64,000 bases of DNA from JASDSY01 sp041441465. Its GTDB lineage: Bacteria; Muiribacteriota; UBA9980. A program made the translations under genes and the position numbers. The stretch is from assembly GCA_041441465.1 (NCBI GenBank), contig JASDSY010000012.1, positions 62,001 through 126,000 on the forward strand, written 5' to 3'. The notes below the pieces were generated by a model. It was not told the origin of the DNA. It ran no database searches and saw nothing but the letters and a program-made list of their open reading frames with translations. Positions 1 to 7,609 of this stretch are shown piece by piece (positions within the stretch are counted from its first letter, which is position 1; each line of letters starts with the position of its first letter).

Positions 1-177
1 TCAATCGGCGGTCTTGTAACATCATATTATCTTGATATGCCTTGCGGACCGTCAGTTATACTTTTTTACGGAATAACACTATTTGGGGCAATGCTTTTTT
101 ATCAGGCAAAGTGCTATTTAAATAATCATAATAAACACAAATCAATTTACAATATAAAAACGGAAGGGGAAATGTAA
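1..177 (+). CDS. Metal ABC transporter permease, C-terminal end (partial)
   Basis: The frame is open from the first base and encodes the last 58 residues of a protein. The stretch GLVTSYYLDMPCGPSVIL, followed by a hydrophobic helix and a polar tail, resembles the end of ABC-3 family permeases (ZnuB/MntB type), which carry zinc, manganese or iron across the inner membrane. The stop lies 3 nt before the next start, so the two genes are probably co-transcribed. Only the C-terminus is visible, so the metal cannot be inferred. Confidence 0.6.
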   Translation, partial: SIGGLVTSYYLDMPCGPSVILFYGITLFGAMLFYQAKCYLNNHNKHKSIYNIKTEGEM

Positions 178-180
178 ATA

Positions 181-1410
181 ATGGCTGAACATTCAATTAT
201 GCAGAGCCGGACATTACCGGTTAATTTCGGACCAATGCGGGGGGCGAATGGAAACGCTAAAATTAAAGGCCCGTGCGGAGATACAGTAGAATTCTGGGTA
301 TTGATTGAAAATGACAGAATACAACACGCTACTTTTACCACCGACGGATGCCATCACTCTATTTTATGCGGCAGCGTCACTGCGGCTATATCTTGCGGCG
401 CACCGCTGGATGTTGCGAAATTACTTTCACAGGATGATGTACTTGCATTTGTCGGCGGTGAAATTTCAGACGAAGACGCTCATTGCGCTTTGCTCGCCGT
501 TAATACTTTGCGTGCCGCGATCGCTGATTACGCTTCCAGGATTTCAGATAACGGCAATGACGAGACTTCTAAAATTAAAGACAACCAGCAAACTATTAAT
601 CAAAAAAAAGATTTAATAGATGAAAATTTAATTATATTAGAGCAAATGAGTAAAATAAAAAATAAGTTCATTATTCTTTCAGGCAAAGGCGGTGTCGGAA
701 AAAGCACTATAGCGGTCAATATTGCTGCTGCGCTGGCGATGCAGGGTAAAAAAACAGGTATATTAGACGTTAATATTTACGGTCCGAGCATTCCGAGAAT
801 GCTTGGTTTACAGAATAAATATTTTACGTCTGACTCTCAGGGGATTTATCCAATTGAAGTTAATGAATACGGTAATTTAAAGGTCGCATCCATAGGTTTT
901 TTGCTGCAGAATCCAAACGCTCCGGTTGTATGGAGCAATATCATGAAAAATCTTATTTTTAAACCATTTATTCGCGACATCCAGTGGGGGGATATTGAAT
1001 ATCTTATTATAGATTGCCCTCCCGGAACTGGTGATGAGCCGTTTTCAATTATAAAAACTCTCGGGAATGCAGGGGCGGCAATTTTAGTAACCACTCCTCA
1101 GGAAGTATCGGCTGATGACGTAAGCCGAACTATAAAATTTTGCAATCAGTTAAAAGTTCCGATTGCTGGAATTATTGAAAATATGAGCGGATTTGTTTGT
1201 CCGCATTGTTCTAAAAATACAGACATATTTTTATCAGGCGGCGGCAAAAAATTGTCGGAAAAAGAAAATCTTCCCCTGCTTGGAAGCATTGCATTTAATT
1301 CTGATTTTTCAGTTTATGGTGATGCCGGCGTACCATTTGTAAAAAAATATCCCGGTTCTCCTGTAACTAAAATTTTTAATGATATGATAAACGATATTAC
1401 ATGTAAATAA
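181..1410 (+). CDS. NifU-N/IscU-like domain fused to Mrp/NBP35-type Fe-S carrier ATPase
   Basis: Residues about 1-115 look like an IscU/NifU N-terminal scaffold: all three cluster-cysteine positions are present, in CGD (C32), FTTDGC (C57) and HC (C102). A linker leads to a Mrp/NBP35 P-loop ATPase with the deviant Walker A SGKGGVGKST near residue 167. The family motif CPHC (C340/C343), which holds a bridging 4Fe-4S cluster in Mrp dimers, is also present. Inferred role: building and carrying Fe-S clusters in the cytoplasm, with scaffold and carrier in one chain. It follows a metal permease by 3 nt and heads a run of metal-related genes. Mrp proteins are often near 280-370 aa; this one is 409 aa because of the extra domain. 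Confidence 0.85.
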   Translation: MAEHSIMQSRTLPVNFGPMRGANGNAKIKGPCGDTVEFWVLIENDRIQHATFTTDGCHHSILCGSVTAAISCGAPLDVAKLLSQDDVLAFVGGEISDEDAHCALLAVNTLRAAIADYASRISDNGNDETSKIKDNQQTINQKKDLIDENLIILEQMSKIKNKFIILSGKGGVGKSTIAVNIAAALAMQGKKTGILDVNIYGPSIPRMLGLQNKYFTSDSQGIYPIEVNEYGNLKVASIGFLLQNPNAPVVWSNIMKNLIFKPFIRDIQWGDIEYLIIDCPPGTGDEPFSIIKTLGNAGAAILVTTPQEVSADDVSRTIKFCNQLKVPIAGIIENMSGFVCPHCSKNTDIFLSGGGKKLSEKENLPLLGSIAFNSDFSVYGDAGVPFVKKYPGSPVTKIFNDMINDITCK

Positions 1411-1432
1411 AAAAACAGTAAAATCAATTAAT

Positions 1433-2077
1433 ATGGAGAATAAAAATTTGCTGAATAAAATTTTAAAAGAATTAAAAAATCATTCGCCTTTTACATTATT
1501 TGGTGTTCTTACAGGTATTATAATTATGATGTTATGCCGGCAAGTACCTTATGATGTTTCTTATAACTTGTTTTATATATTACATCCCGCGCATGTGTTT
1601 TTAAGTGCCCTTGTTACAGCTGCAATGTATAAAATTCATGAATGTCCTGAAGTAAGTATGAAATGCATTAAAGGTAAGTGCAATTTATGGAAGTTGTTTT
1701 TAATTGGTTACTTCGGGTCAGTCGGGATAGCGACTATAAGCGATTCAGTTATTCCTTATTTTTTTGAAATATTGCTGGATATGCAAAATACTGGTATACA
1801 TATCGGTTTTATTGAAAAATGGTGGCTGGTCAATCCTCTTGCGATTGCTGGAATAATTGCCGCTTATTACTGGCAGAAAACTAAGTTTCCTCACGCGGCT
1901 CATGTTCTGCTTAGCACATGGGCTTCATTATTTCACATTTTAATGGTCAGGGGAGAAAATTTAACATTTGGTTCATATTTCATAATTGCTTTCTGTCTTT
2001 TCATAGCGGTATTAGTGCCGTGTTGTGTAAGTGATATAGTGTTTCCGCTGTTATTCGTGAAAGAGAATAATAATTAA
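1433..2077 (+). CDS. Polytopic membrane protein of unknown function
   Basis: I do not recognise this family. The 214-residue protein has roughly five or six hydrophobic segments (about 20-36, 45-65, 87-103, 131-147, 156-171, 181-210). Possible metal ligands sit at the membrane edges: HPAH (51-54), H154 and H157, and a loop with C71, C78 and C83. It lies 22 nt after the Mrp fusion gene and 31 nt before a DUF89 gene, so it is probably in the same operon. A role in metal or redox handling is only inferred from these neighbours and residues. No strong Shine-Dalgarno precedes the ATG. Confidence 0.6.
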   Translation: MENKNLLNKILKELKNHSPFTLFGVLTGIIIMMLCRQVPYDVSYNLFYILHPAHVFLSALVTAAMYKIHECPEVSMKCIKGKCNLWKLFLIGYFGSVGIATISDSVIPYFFEILLDMQNTGIHIGFIEKWWLVNPLAIAGIIAAYYWQKTKFPHAAHVLLSTWASLFHILMVRGENLTFGSYFIIAFCLFIAVLVPCCVSDIVFPLLFVKENNN

Positions 2078-2108
2078 GCCGGTTCTAAATACGGTTGGAG
2101 GAATAAAA

Positions 2109-2984
2109 ATGAGAACTTCAATAGATTGCATACCATGTTTTATCAGACAAACGCTTGACGCGTCAAGAATGGTCATTTCAGATGAAAAGATAATTTTTAA
2201 AGTAATGAAAAAAGTAATGAAAAAGGTTGCAAATTTTGATTTAACTCTTACACCGCCCGAAATGGGGCAAATTATACACAAAATTATTCGCAGTGAAATT
2301 AAAAATTCTGATCCTTATTTAAACTTGAAAAAACAGTCAACAGAAAAAGCTCTTGAATTAAGCGGTAAAATAAAAAAAATCATTTTGGAATCCAAAAATC
2401 CTTTTGAAACGGCACTACGATTTTCAATTGCTGGAAATATTATGGATTTTGGCATGAAATCTGACTGGGATGAACATTACATTATGGCATCTTTTAGAAC
2501 AGCTGAGCATCAGCCCTTAGATTTAAATACTGTTCAATCCCTTTATAACGAAATTTCAACTGCCAAAACAGTTTTAATATTAGGCGACAATGCAGGTGAA
2601 AGTGTTTTTGACCGTTTATTTATTGAAACTTTTCCCTCAAAAAAAGATATTTTTTATGCTGTAAAAGGTTCCGCGGTCATAAATGATGTAACGGAATCGG
2701 AAGCCGTTCATGCCGGAATTGACAGAGTGGCCTGTATCATTTCAAACGGCACGGATATTGCCGGTACATTATTAAGCCAGTGCTCCGAGGAATTTGTAAA
2801 GTTATTTAATAAAGCTGATGTAATTATATCAAAAGGACAGGGGAATTTTGAAACATTAAATACGGCGCCGCGGAAAATTTATTTTTTATTTCAAGTTAAA
2901 TGCGATATTATTGCTCGTCACTATAACTATAAGCCGGGTGAATGGCTTGTGACAAACTGCGATAATTTAAAAGAAGTGATTTAA
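2109..2984 (+). CDS. DUF89/ARMT1-like damage-control phosphatase family protein
   Basis: The 291-residue protein begins MRTSIDCIPC, the CxxC start (C7, C10) typical of the prokaryotic DUF89 subfamily. It carries the family metal-site motifs GDNAGE (near residue 158) and KGQGNFE (near 243). DUF89 proteins are metal-dependent phosphatases proposed to remove damaged phosphorylated metabolites; the substrate of this subfamily is not established. A GGAGG Shine-Dalgarno precedes the ATG. The next gene starts 1 nt after its stop, which indicates translational coupling. Confidence 0.85.
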   Translation: MRTSIDCIPCFIRQTLDASRMVISDEKIIFKVMKKVMKKVANFDLTLTPPEMGQIIHKIIRSEIKNSDPYLNLKKQSTEKALELSGKIKKIILESKNPFETALRFSIAGNIMDFGMKSDWDEHYIMASFRTAEHQPLDLNTVQSLYNEISTAKTVLILGDNAGESVFDRLFIETFPSKKDIFYAVKGSAVINDVTESEAVHAGIDRVACIISNGTDIAGTLLSQCSEEFVKLFNKADVIISKGQGNFETLNTAPRKIYFLFQVKCDIIARHYNYKPGEWLVTNCDNLKEVI

Positions 2985-2985
2985 A

Positions 2986-3942
2986 ATGAACGGCAATTTT
3001 AATATTATATTTGGTCCGGTTCCTTCGCGGCGTCTTGGAAAAAGTCTCGGCATCAATAATATTCCTCCCAAAATATGCTCATATTCATGTATTTATTGCC
3101 AGCTCGGGAAAAATACTGAAATGACCGCGGACAGGAGGATTTTTTACAATCCTGACGAGATTTTTGAAAAAGTATCAATAAAAGTGGAAGCCGCTTTGAA
3201 TAAAGGCGAAAAAATTGATTATATTACATTTGTTTCAGACGGCGAACCGACTCTTGATGTAAACCTGAAAAGTACAATTTTAAAACTTAAAAAATTGGGA
3301 TTTCCAGTGGCCGTCATTTCAAATTCTTCACTTATTTTTATGGACGAAGTAAAAGAAGCGCTCTGGGCCGCCGATCTGGTTTCATTAAAAGTAGATACAG
3401 CGGAAGAGGATATATGGAAAAAAATAAACAGGCCGCACAGGCAGCTTGATCTTAATTTGATATTAAAAAGCATACTGGACTTTTCAAAAAATTATAAAGG
3501 TATTCTGCTTACTGAAACAATGTTAATAAAAAATATTAACGAAGACGAAAAACATATTGAAAAAACTGCGGAATTTTTGAGTCAATTGAACATCCAAAAA
3601 CATTATTTATCGATGCCAATAAGGCCGCCGGCTGAAAAATATGCCGAAGCGCCTTCGGCTGAAAAAATAAATCTGGCATATCAGATAATGCGTAATAAAA
3701 TAAAAAAAGATAATGTAGAGTATATAATCAATTCAGAAGGAAATGATTTTGCGTTTACCGGCGATATTGAAGCTGACATATTAGGAATTGTTTCGGTACA
3801 TCCGATGCCGGAGGAAGCGTTAAATAAACTGTTAATAAAAGCAGGAGCGAGCTGGCCTATCGTTGAAAAATTAATAAAATGCGGTAAAATAACTGAAACT
3901 ATTTATAAAGATAAAAAGTTTTATCTGCGAAAGTTTTTATGA
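2986..3942 (+). CDS. Radical SAM protein (COG0731-like)
   Basis: C31, C35 and C38 form the radical SAM CxxxCxxC motif (CSYSCIYC), which binds a 4Fe-4S cluster and S-adenosylmethionine. The N-terminal GPVPSRRLGKSLGIN is characteristic of a COG0731-type radical SAM subgroup found widely in anaerobes. A TIM-barrel-like region follows, with SDGEPTLD as the SAM-binding GGEP-type motif near residue 85. The last 70 or so residues look like a winged helix. The substrate is unknown. It is coupled to the DUF89 gene (1-nt gap). Confidence 0.85.
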   Translation: MNGNFNIIFGPVPSRRLGKSLGINNIPPKICSYSCIYCQLGKNTEMTADRRIFYNPDEIFEKVSIKVEAALNKGEKIDYITFVSDGEPTLDVNLKSTILKLKKLGFPVAVISNSSLIFMDEVKEALWAADLVSLKVDTAEEDIWKKINRPHRQLDLNLILKSILDFSKNYKGILLTETMLIKNINEDEKHIEKTAEFLSQLNIQKHYLSMPIRPPAEKYAEAPSAEKINLAYQIMRNKIKKDNVEYIINSEGNDFAFTGDIEADILGIVSVHPMPEEALNKLLIKAGASWPIVEKLIKCGKITETIYKDKKFYLRKFL

Positions 3943-3966
3943 AAGAAACAAGGTGAACAAATTTTT

Positions 3967-4596
3967 ATGAATAATGTTGGTGAAATAAAACAATGTAATT
4001 TTCATCATTTTACAGGTGCAGGAAAGCGCGGCCCTAGCAGTTTTAATATGCATGACCATGAAATAGTTTTTACTGAGCTTAATTTAAGGGACAGAGAAAC
4101 GTTTTTAGATATTGGCTGCGGGCCTGGCGATTATTCAATTTACGCATCAAATTTTATTAGTGAATATGGAATTATATACGCCGTTGACCATTCCGAAGAA
4201 ATGTTGAAAATGCTTAATGAAAAAATAAAATGCGAAAATATAAAAAATATTAAAGTGTTAAAATCTGATATTTATAAACAAATCAATCTGGAAGATAAAA
4301 TCGCAGACTTTATTCTTATTTCTACAGTTTTGCATGCCAAGGGACTCGCGAAGGCCAAAGAAAATTTATTTAAAGAAATATACCGGACGTTGAAAACAGA
4401 AGGCCGTTTATTTATTATAGAATGTAAAAAAGAAGAAAGAAATTTCGGTCCGCCGTTTGAATATAGGGTATCACCGGAAGAATTAAATGGTGCATTAATT
4501 GAATGTAAATTCAAAAATGTTGGTTATATCGATCTTGGATATAATTATATGAGCAAATTCATTAAAAATATTAAGGATGACAATGGAAATAATTGA
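3967..4596 (+). CDS. Class I SAM-dependent methyltransferase
   Basis: The 209-residue protein has the class I methyltransferase fold: motif I FLDIGCGPGDYS near residues 46-56, an acidic residue ending strand 2 (YAVDHSEEM), motif II around KSDIYK and a post-motif LKTEGRLFIIE. The substrate cannot be read from the sequence. The opening HHFTGAGKRGP is unusual and resembles small arsenite- or metal-associated methyltransferases only loosely. Its 3' end overlaps the next gene by 20 nt, so both are probably in the metal-related operon. Confidence 0.8.
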   Translation: MNNVGEIKQCNFHHFTGAGKRGPSSFNMHDHEIVFTELNLRDRETFLDIGCGPGDYSIYASNFISEYGIIYAVDHSEEMLKMLNEKIKCENIKNIKVLKSDIYKQINLEDKIADFILISTVLHAKGLAKAKENLFKEIYRTLKTEGRLFIIECKKEERNFGPPFEYRVSPEELNGALIECKFKNVGYIDLGYNYMSKFIKNIKDDNGNN

Positions 4597-5374
4597 TGAT
4601 CTCGGGCGAATGCATATTTTAAATAAAGTTCCATCTCGAATAATTTCTCTCTGTCCGTCGCTTACGGAAACATTGTTTGAATTAGGACTTGCAGATATAA
4701 TTATAGGCAGGACTGATTATTGTGTTCATCCTGAAGAAATGGTTAATAAAATACAGAGTGTCGGCGGTCCTAAAAATGTTTCAATAGCTAAAGTCGAAAT
4801 GCTTAATCCTGACATTATATTCAGCGTAAAAGAGGAATCATGCAGAAATGTAATTGAAAAAATCGACAGGCTGTATTACAAATGCTTTATATTTGATATT
4901 AATTCATTTGACGACGGACTGCGGATGATAAAAACTATCGGTTTGATATTCAACAAAGAAAAAGAAGCTCAAAAATTAATAAATAAAATAAATTACAAAT
5001 TTAACAAGCTAAAAAAAATAATACCGCATTTAAGTTTTATTTATATGGTCTGGAGCAGGCCGTATATCGCTGCCGGAAGCAACAATTATATTAATTCGCT
5101 TTTAACCGGACTTGGATTTGCTAACTGTATTATAAGTAAAGCCAAAGAAAGGTATTTAACTATGACGGCAAATATATTAAAAAAGAATACTCCCGATGTA
5201 GTGTTTTTGCCTTCTGAACCCTATAATTACAAAGAAAGCGATAAAATAAAATTTGAAAAAATATTTCCCGGCGCGCGGATAATTCTGGTTGACGGTGAAA
5301 TGTTTTGCTGGTACGGCTCAAGAATGCTGCCGGCAATGGACTATATAAAAAAAATGATCAATAAATTTAAATAA
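4577..5374 (+). CDS. BtuF-like helical-backbone metal receptor without a signal peptide
   Basis: The sequence follows the cobalamin/heme/siderophore-binding protein pattern: RIISLCPSLTETLFELG near residues 20-36, VGGPKNVSIAKVEMLNPDIIF, and a C-terminal WYGSRMLPAMDYI. Periplasmic members carry a signal peptide or lipobox; none is present here, so the protein should be cytoplasmic. No ABC permease or ATPase partner is adjacent. The first ATG overlaps the previous gene, and the ATG at 4583 is better spaced from an AGG. A role as intracellular metal or corrinoid binder or sensor is inference. Confidence 0.75.
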   Translation: MTMEIIDDLGRMHILNKVPSRIISLCPSLTETLFELGLADIIIGRTDYCVHPEEMVNKIQSVGGPKNVSIAKVEMLNPDIIFSVKEESCRNVIEKIDRLYYKCFIFDINSFDDGLRMIKTIGLIFNKEKEAQKLINKINYKFNKLKKIIPHLSFIYMVWSRPYIAAGSNNYINSLLTGLGFANCIISKAKERYLTMTANILKKNTPDVVFLPSEPYNYKESDKIKFEKIFPGARIILVDGEMFCWYGSRMLPAMDYIKKMINKFK

Positions 5375-5391
5375 AATTTTGGAGGCGAAAA

Positions 5392-6117
5392 ATGATTCTA
5401 AAAAACATGTATGAAAAACTAAAAGAATTTAAGGATGTAAAAGTAAAAAAACTTATAATAGGGCTTGGCTATACTATAGCAGTTACCGAAATAGGGCTTG
5501 GATTTTCATATACCCTGATTACCCGCAAAGATTCCTGCACCGTAAATCATAATGCCGGTAAAATCAGCGGACAAAAAATAGGAAATGCGCTCGAGGTCAT
5601 TTCTGATTATCAATCTAATATTATATCAAGAACGGTTTTAATTGCCCTGCATAATGCTGTAATCGATTTTGATAAAATTTCAAATGCTGGAAAAGACGCC
5701 ATTGAATTAATGAACATTAATCCAAATGATTCGGTTTATATGGTCGGTTATTTCGAACCGCTCGTGCCGGTAATAAAAGCTAAATGTCCAAAATTCAAAA
5801 TAATCGAGGAAAGAATGGGTTCTACTACAGGTTCAATACCGGATGATGAGTGGGACTCAACCGTGAATATTATCACATCGACATCTTTAATAAACGGTTC
5901 ATTTGACGACATTTCACATAAATGCAGGAAAGCTCGCGTTAACTGCCTCATCGGCCCGTCAACGCCTCTTGCACCTGAAATTTTTAAAAACAAAAATATT
6001 CACTTTCTGGCCGGATTAAAACCGATCGACCATGAAAAAATAATTGAGGCCGTTTCAGAGGGCGGCGGAACCAAAATATTCAATAAGCACTGCGAAAAAT
6101 ATACGGTAAAAATATAG
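5392..6117 (+). CDS. DUF4213/DUF364 putative heavy-metal chelation protein
   Basis: The protein has the DUF4213 N-terminal half (IGLGYTIAVTE...GFSYTL) and the DUF364 C-terminal half (VYMVGYFEPLVP, IEERMGS, CLIGPSTPLAPEIF, HFLAGLKP). The DUF364 fold resembles Rossmann-like metal-chelation domains, and family members often sit beside metal transport or molybdenum enzyme genes. A GGAGGCG Shine-Dalgarno lies 5 nt before the ATG. It closes the metal-related run, 138 bp before the molybdenum hydroxylase genes, so a link to molybdenum or iron supply is plausible but unproved. Confidence 0.8.
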   Translation: MILKNMYEKLKEFKDVKVKKLIIGLGYTIAVTEIGLGFSYTLITRKDSCTVNHNAGKISGQKIGNALEVISDYQSNIISRTVLIALHNAVIDFDKISNAGKDAIELMNINPNDSVYMVGYFEPLVPVIKAKCPKFKIIEERMGSTTGSIPDDEWDSTVNIITSTSLINGSFDDISHKCRKARVNCLIGPSTPLAPEIFKNKNIHFLAGLKPIDHEKIIEAVSEGGGTKIFNKHCEKYTVKI

Positions 6118-6254
6118 CGAATAAAGCAAAACTATGACTTTAAATATTGAATTTTAAAAAATCCAGAATGAATAAATTCTAAAAAAATATTTTGATATTT
6201 TAATATGTTTAGGATAAGTTAAGTCATAAATCATGAAATGAAAGCGGGGTAAAA

Positions 6255-7103
6255 ATGTTAAAAAAATTAAAAAATTATTTCAGGGCGGCCAGCTCGGCTG
6301 AAGCTGTTTGTATCTTAAAGCAATATGAAGGTACAGCTAAAATATTGGCCGGCGGGACCACTGTCGGAATCATGAAAAGTGATTCAGTCGAAACCCTTGT
6401 TGATATAAAATATTCAGGATTAAACTATATCGAAGAAAATGAAACAGATATATTAATCGGTGCGGCCACAAGTATAAACGATATTCTTCAATCAATGGCG
6501 GTAAAAAAATACTGCGGCGGCATAATTCATCAGGCTGCTTATTCAATAGCCAGCACGCCTTTAAGAAATATGATAACAGCCGGAGGAAATATCACGCAGG
6601 TTTACCATTGGTCGGATTTGCCCGTTGTATTTTTGTGCGCAGGCGCAAAAATTAAAATTGAAGGCCCGGAGAATAAAGTGCGAATTGCCTCTGCCGCTGA
6701 TTTTTTTAGAGCGCATCCACTTACTTTTCTTGGTAAAACTGAGCTTGTAACACAAATAATACTTCCTAAAACAAATAGCAGCCGCGGTATTTTTACGAAA
6801 TTTGCCAAAACCGCTTTTGATTATACCCTTTTAAATGTCGCGGCAATTTATGACCGCGACGCTCAAGAGAATAAAAGAATAAAAATATGCGTCAGCGGTG
6901 CTGGAAGTCTGCCGCAGGAACTCAAAAAAACATCGGAAAAGATTTCACAAAATATAAACAATTCAGGCGCAATTTCTAATGATATTTTAGAATTGGCGGT
7001 ACAGGAAACCTCATTTATAACAGAAATGAGAGTAACGACCGATTATAAAAAGTCCATCCTGCCTGCGCTTATAAAGCGTACAACTGAACAGGCGCTCGGC
7101 TGA
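6255..7103 (+). CDS. xdhB: Molybdenum hydroxylase FAD-binding subunit (XdhB/CoxM type)
   Basis: This 282-residue subunit matches the FAD-binding chain of xanthine dehydrogenase/CO dehydrogenase-type enzymes. AGGTTVGIM (near residue 32) and TAGGNITQVYHWSDLP (near 105) are the pyrophosphate-binding loops, and the C-terminus is the CoxM/CO_deh_flav_C domain. It passes electrons from the Fe-S subunit to NAD or another acceptor. GCGGGG precedes the start. It is first of three co-directional subunit genes. The family assignment is firm; the physiological substrate (xanthine or another N-heterocycle) is not. Confidence 0.88.
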   Translation: MLKKLKNYFRAASSAEAVCILKQYEGTAKILAGGTTVGIMKSDSVETLVDIKYSGLNYIEENETDILIGAATSINDILQSMAVKKYCGGIIHQAAYSIASTPLRNMITAGGNITQVYHWSDLPVVFLCAGAKIKIEGPENKVRIASAADFFRAHPLTFLGKTELVTQIILPKTNSSRGIFTKFAKTAFDYTLLNVAAIYDRDAQENKRIKICVSGAGSLPQELKKTSEKISQNINNSGAISNDILELAVQETSFITEMRVTTDYKKSILPALIKRTTEQALG

Positions 7104-7132
7104 TTTTAAAATTAAATTTTGGAGAGTGTTTT

Positions 7133-7609
7133 ATGGAAAATGTAAAAATAAAAGTTGAAATAAACGGTGAAAATAAAATATGGGAAGTACCGGTTAATGA
7201 AAAACTTCTCGATACGCTTCGCCGGTACGGGTATAAAAGTGTAAAAAAGGGATGCGGCGAGGGAACTTGCGGAACATGTACGGTATTAATAAATAATACG
7301 CCGGTTAATTCATGTATAATATTTTCAGTTTCAGTTGACGGCTGTAAAATTATGACTGTTGAGGGACTTGGCACTGTCAATAATCCGCACCCGCTTCAAA
7401 GTTCAATTGTTGAAGCAGGCGGTGTACAATGCGGGTACTGCACTCCCGGCTTTTTAATGTCTGCTTATGCCTTGCTTTTGAAAAATCCGTCGCCGGGGAT
7501 TGATGATATAAGAAGGGCAACTGACGGAAATTTATGCAGGTGTACGGGTTATGTTAAAAGGGTTGAAGGAGTTCTGCTTGCAGCTAAAAAAATGAGAGGT
7601 GAGAAATAA
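7133..7609 (+). CDS. xdhC: Molybdenum hydroxylase 2Fe-2S subunit (XdhC/CoxS type)
   Basis: The 158-residue protein has both expected clusters. A plant-type ferredoxin 2Fe-2S site is formed by C41, C46, C49 and C61 (GCGEGTCGTC), and the second helical-domain 2Fe-2S site by C100, C103, C135 and C137 (CGYC, CRC). It relays electrons from the molybdenum cofactor to the FAD subunit. A GGAGAG ribosome site precedes the ATG. Its stop overlaps the next start in TAATG, so the catalytic subunit is translationally coupled. Confidence 0.92.
   Translation: MENVKIKVEINGENKIWEVPVNEKLLDTLRRYGYKSVKKGCGEGTCGTCTVLINNTPVNSCIIFSVSVDGCKIMTVEGLGTVNNPHPLQSSIVEAGGVQCGYCTPGFLMSAYALLLKNPSPGIDDIRRATDGNLCRCTGYVKRVEGVLLAAKKMRGEK

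Noticed and set aside
6118..6254. Possible molybdenum cofactor riboswitch before the hydroxylase genes
   Set aside because: The gap is 137 bp, very AT-rich, and I see no matching stems.
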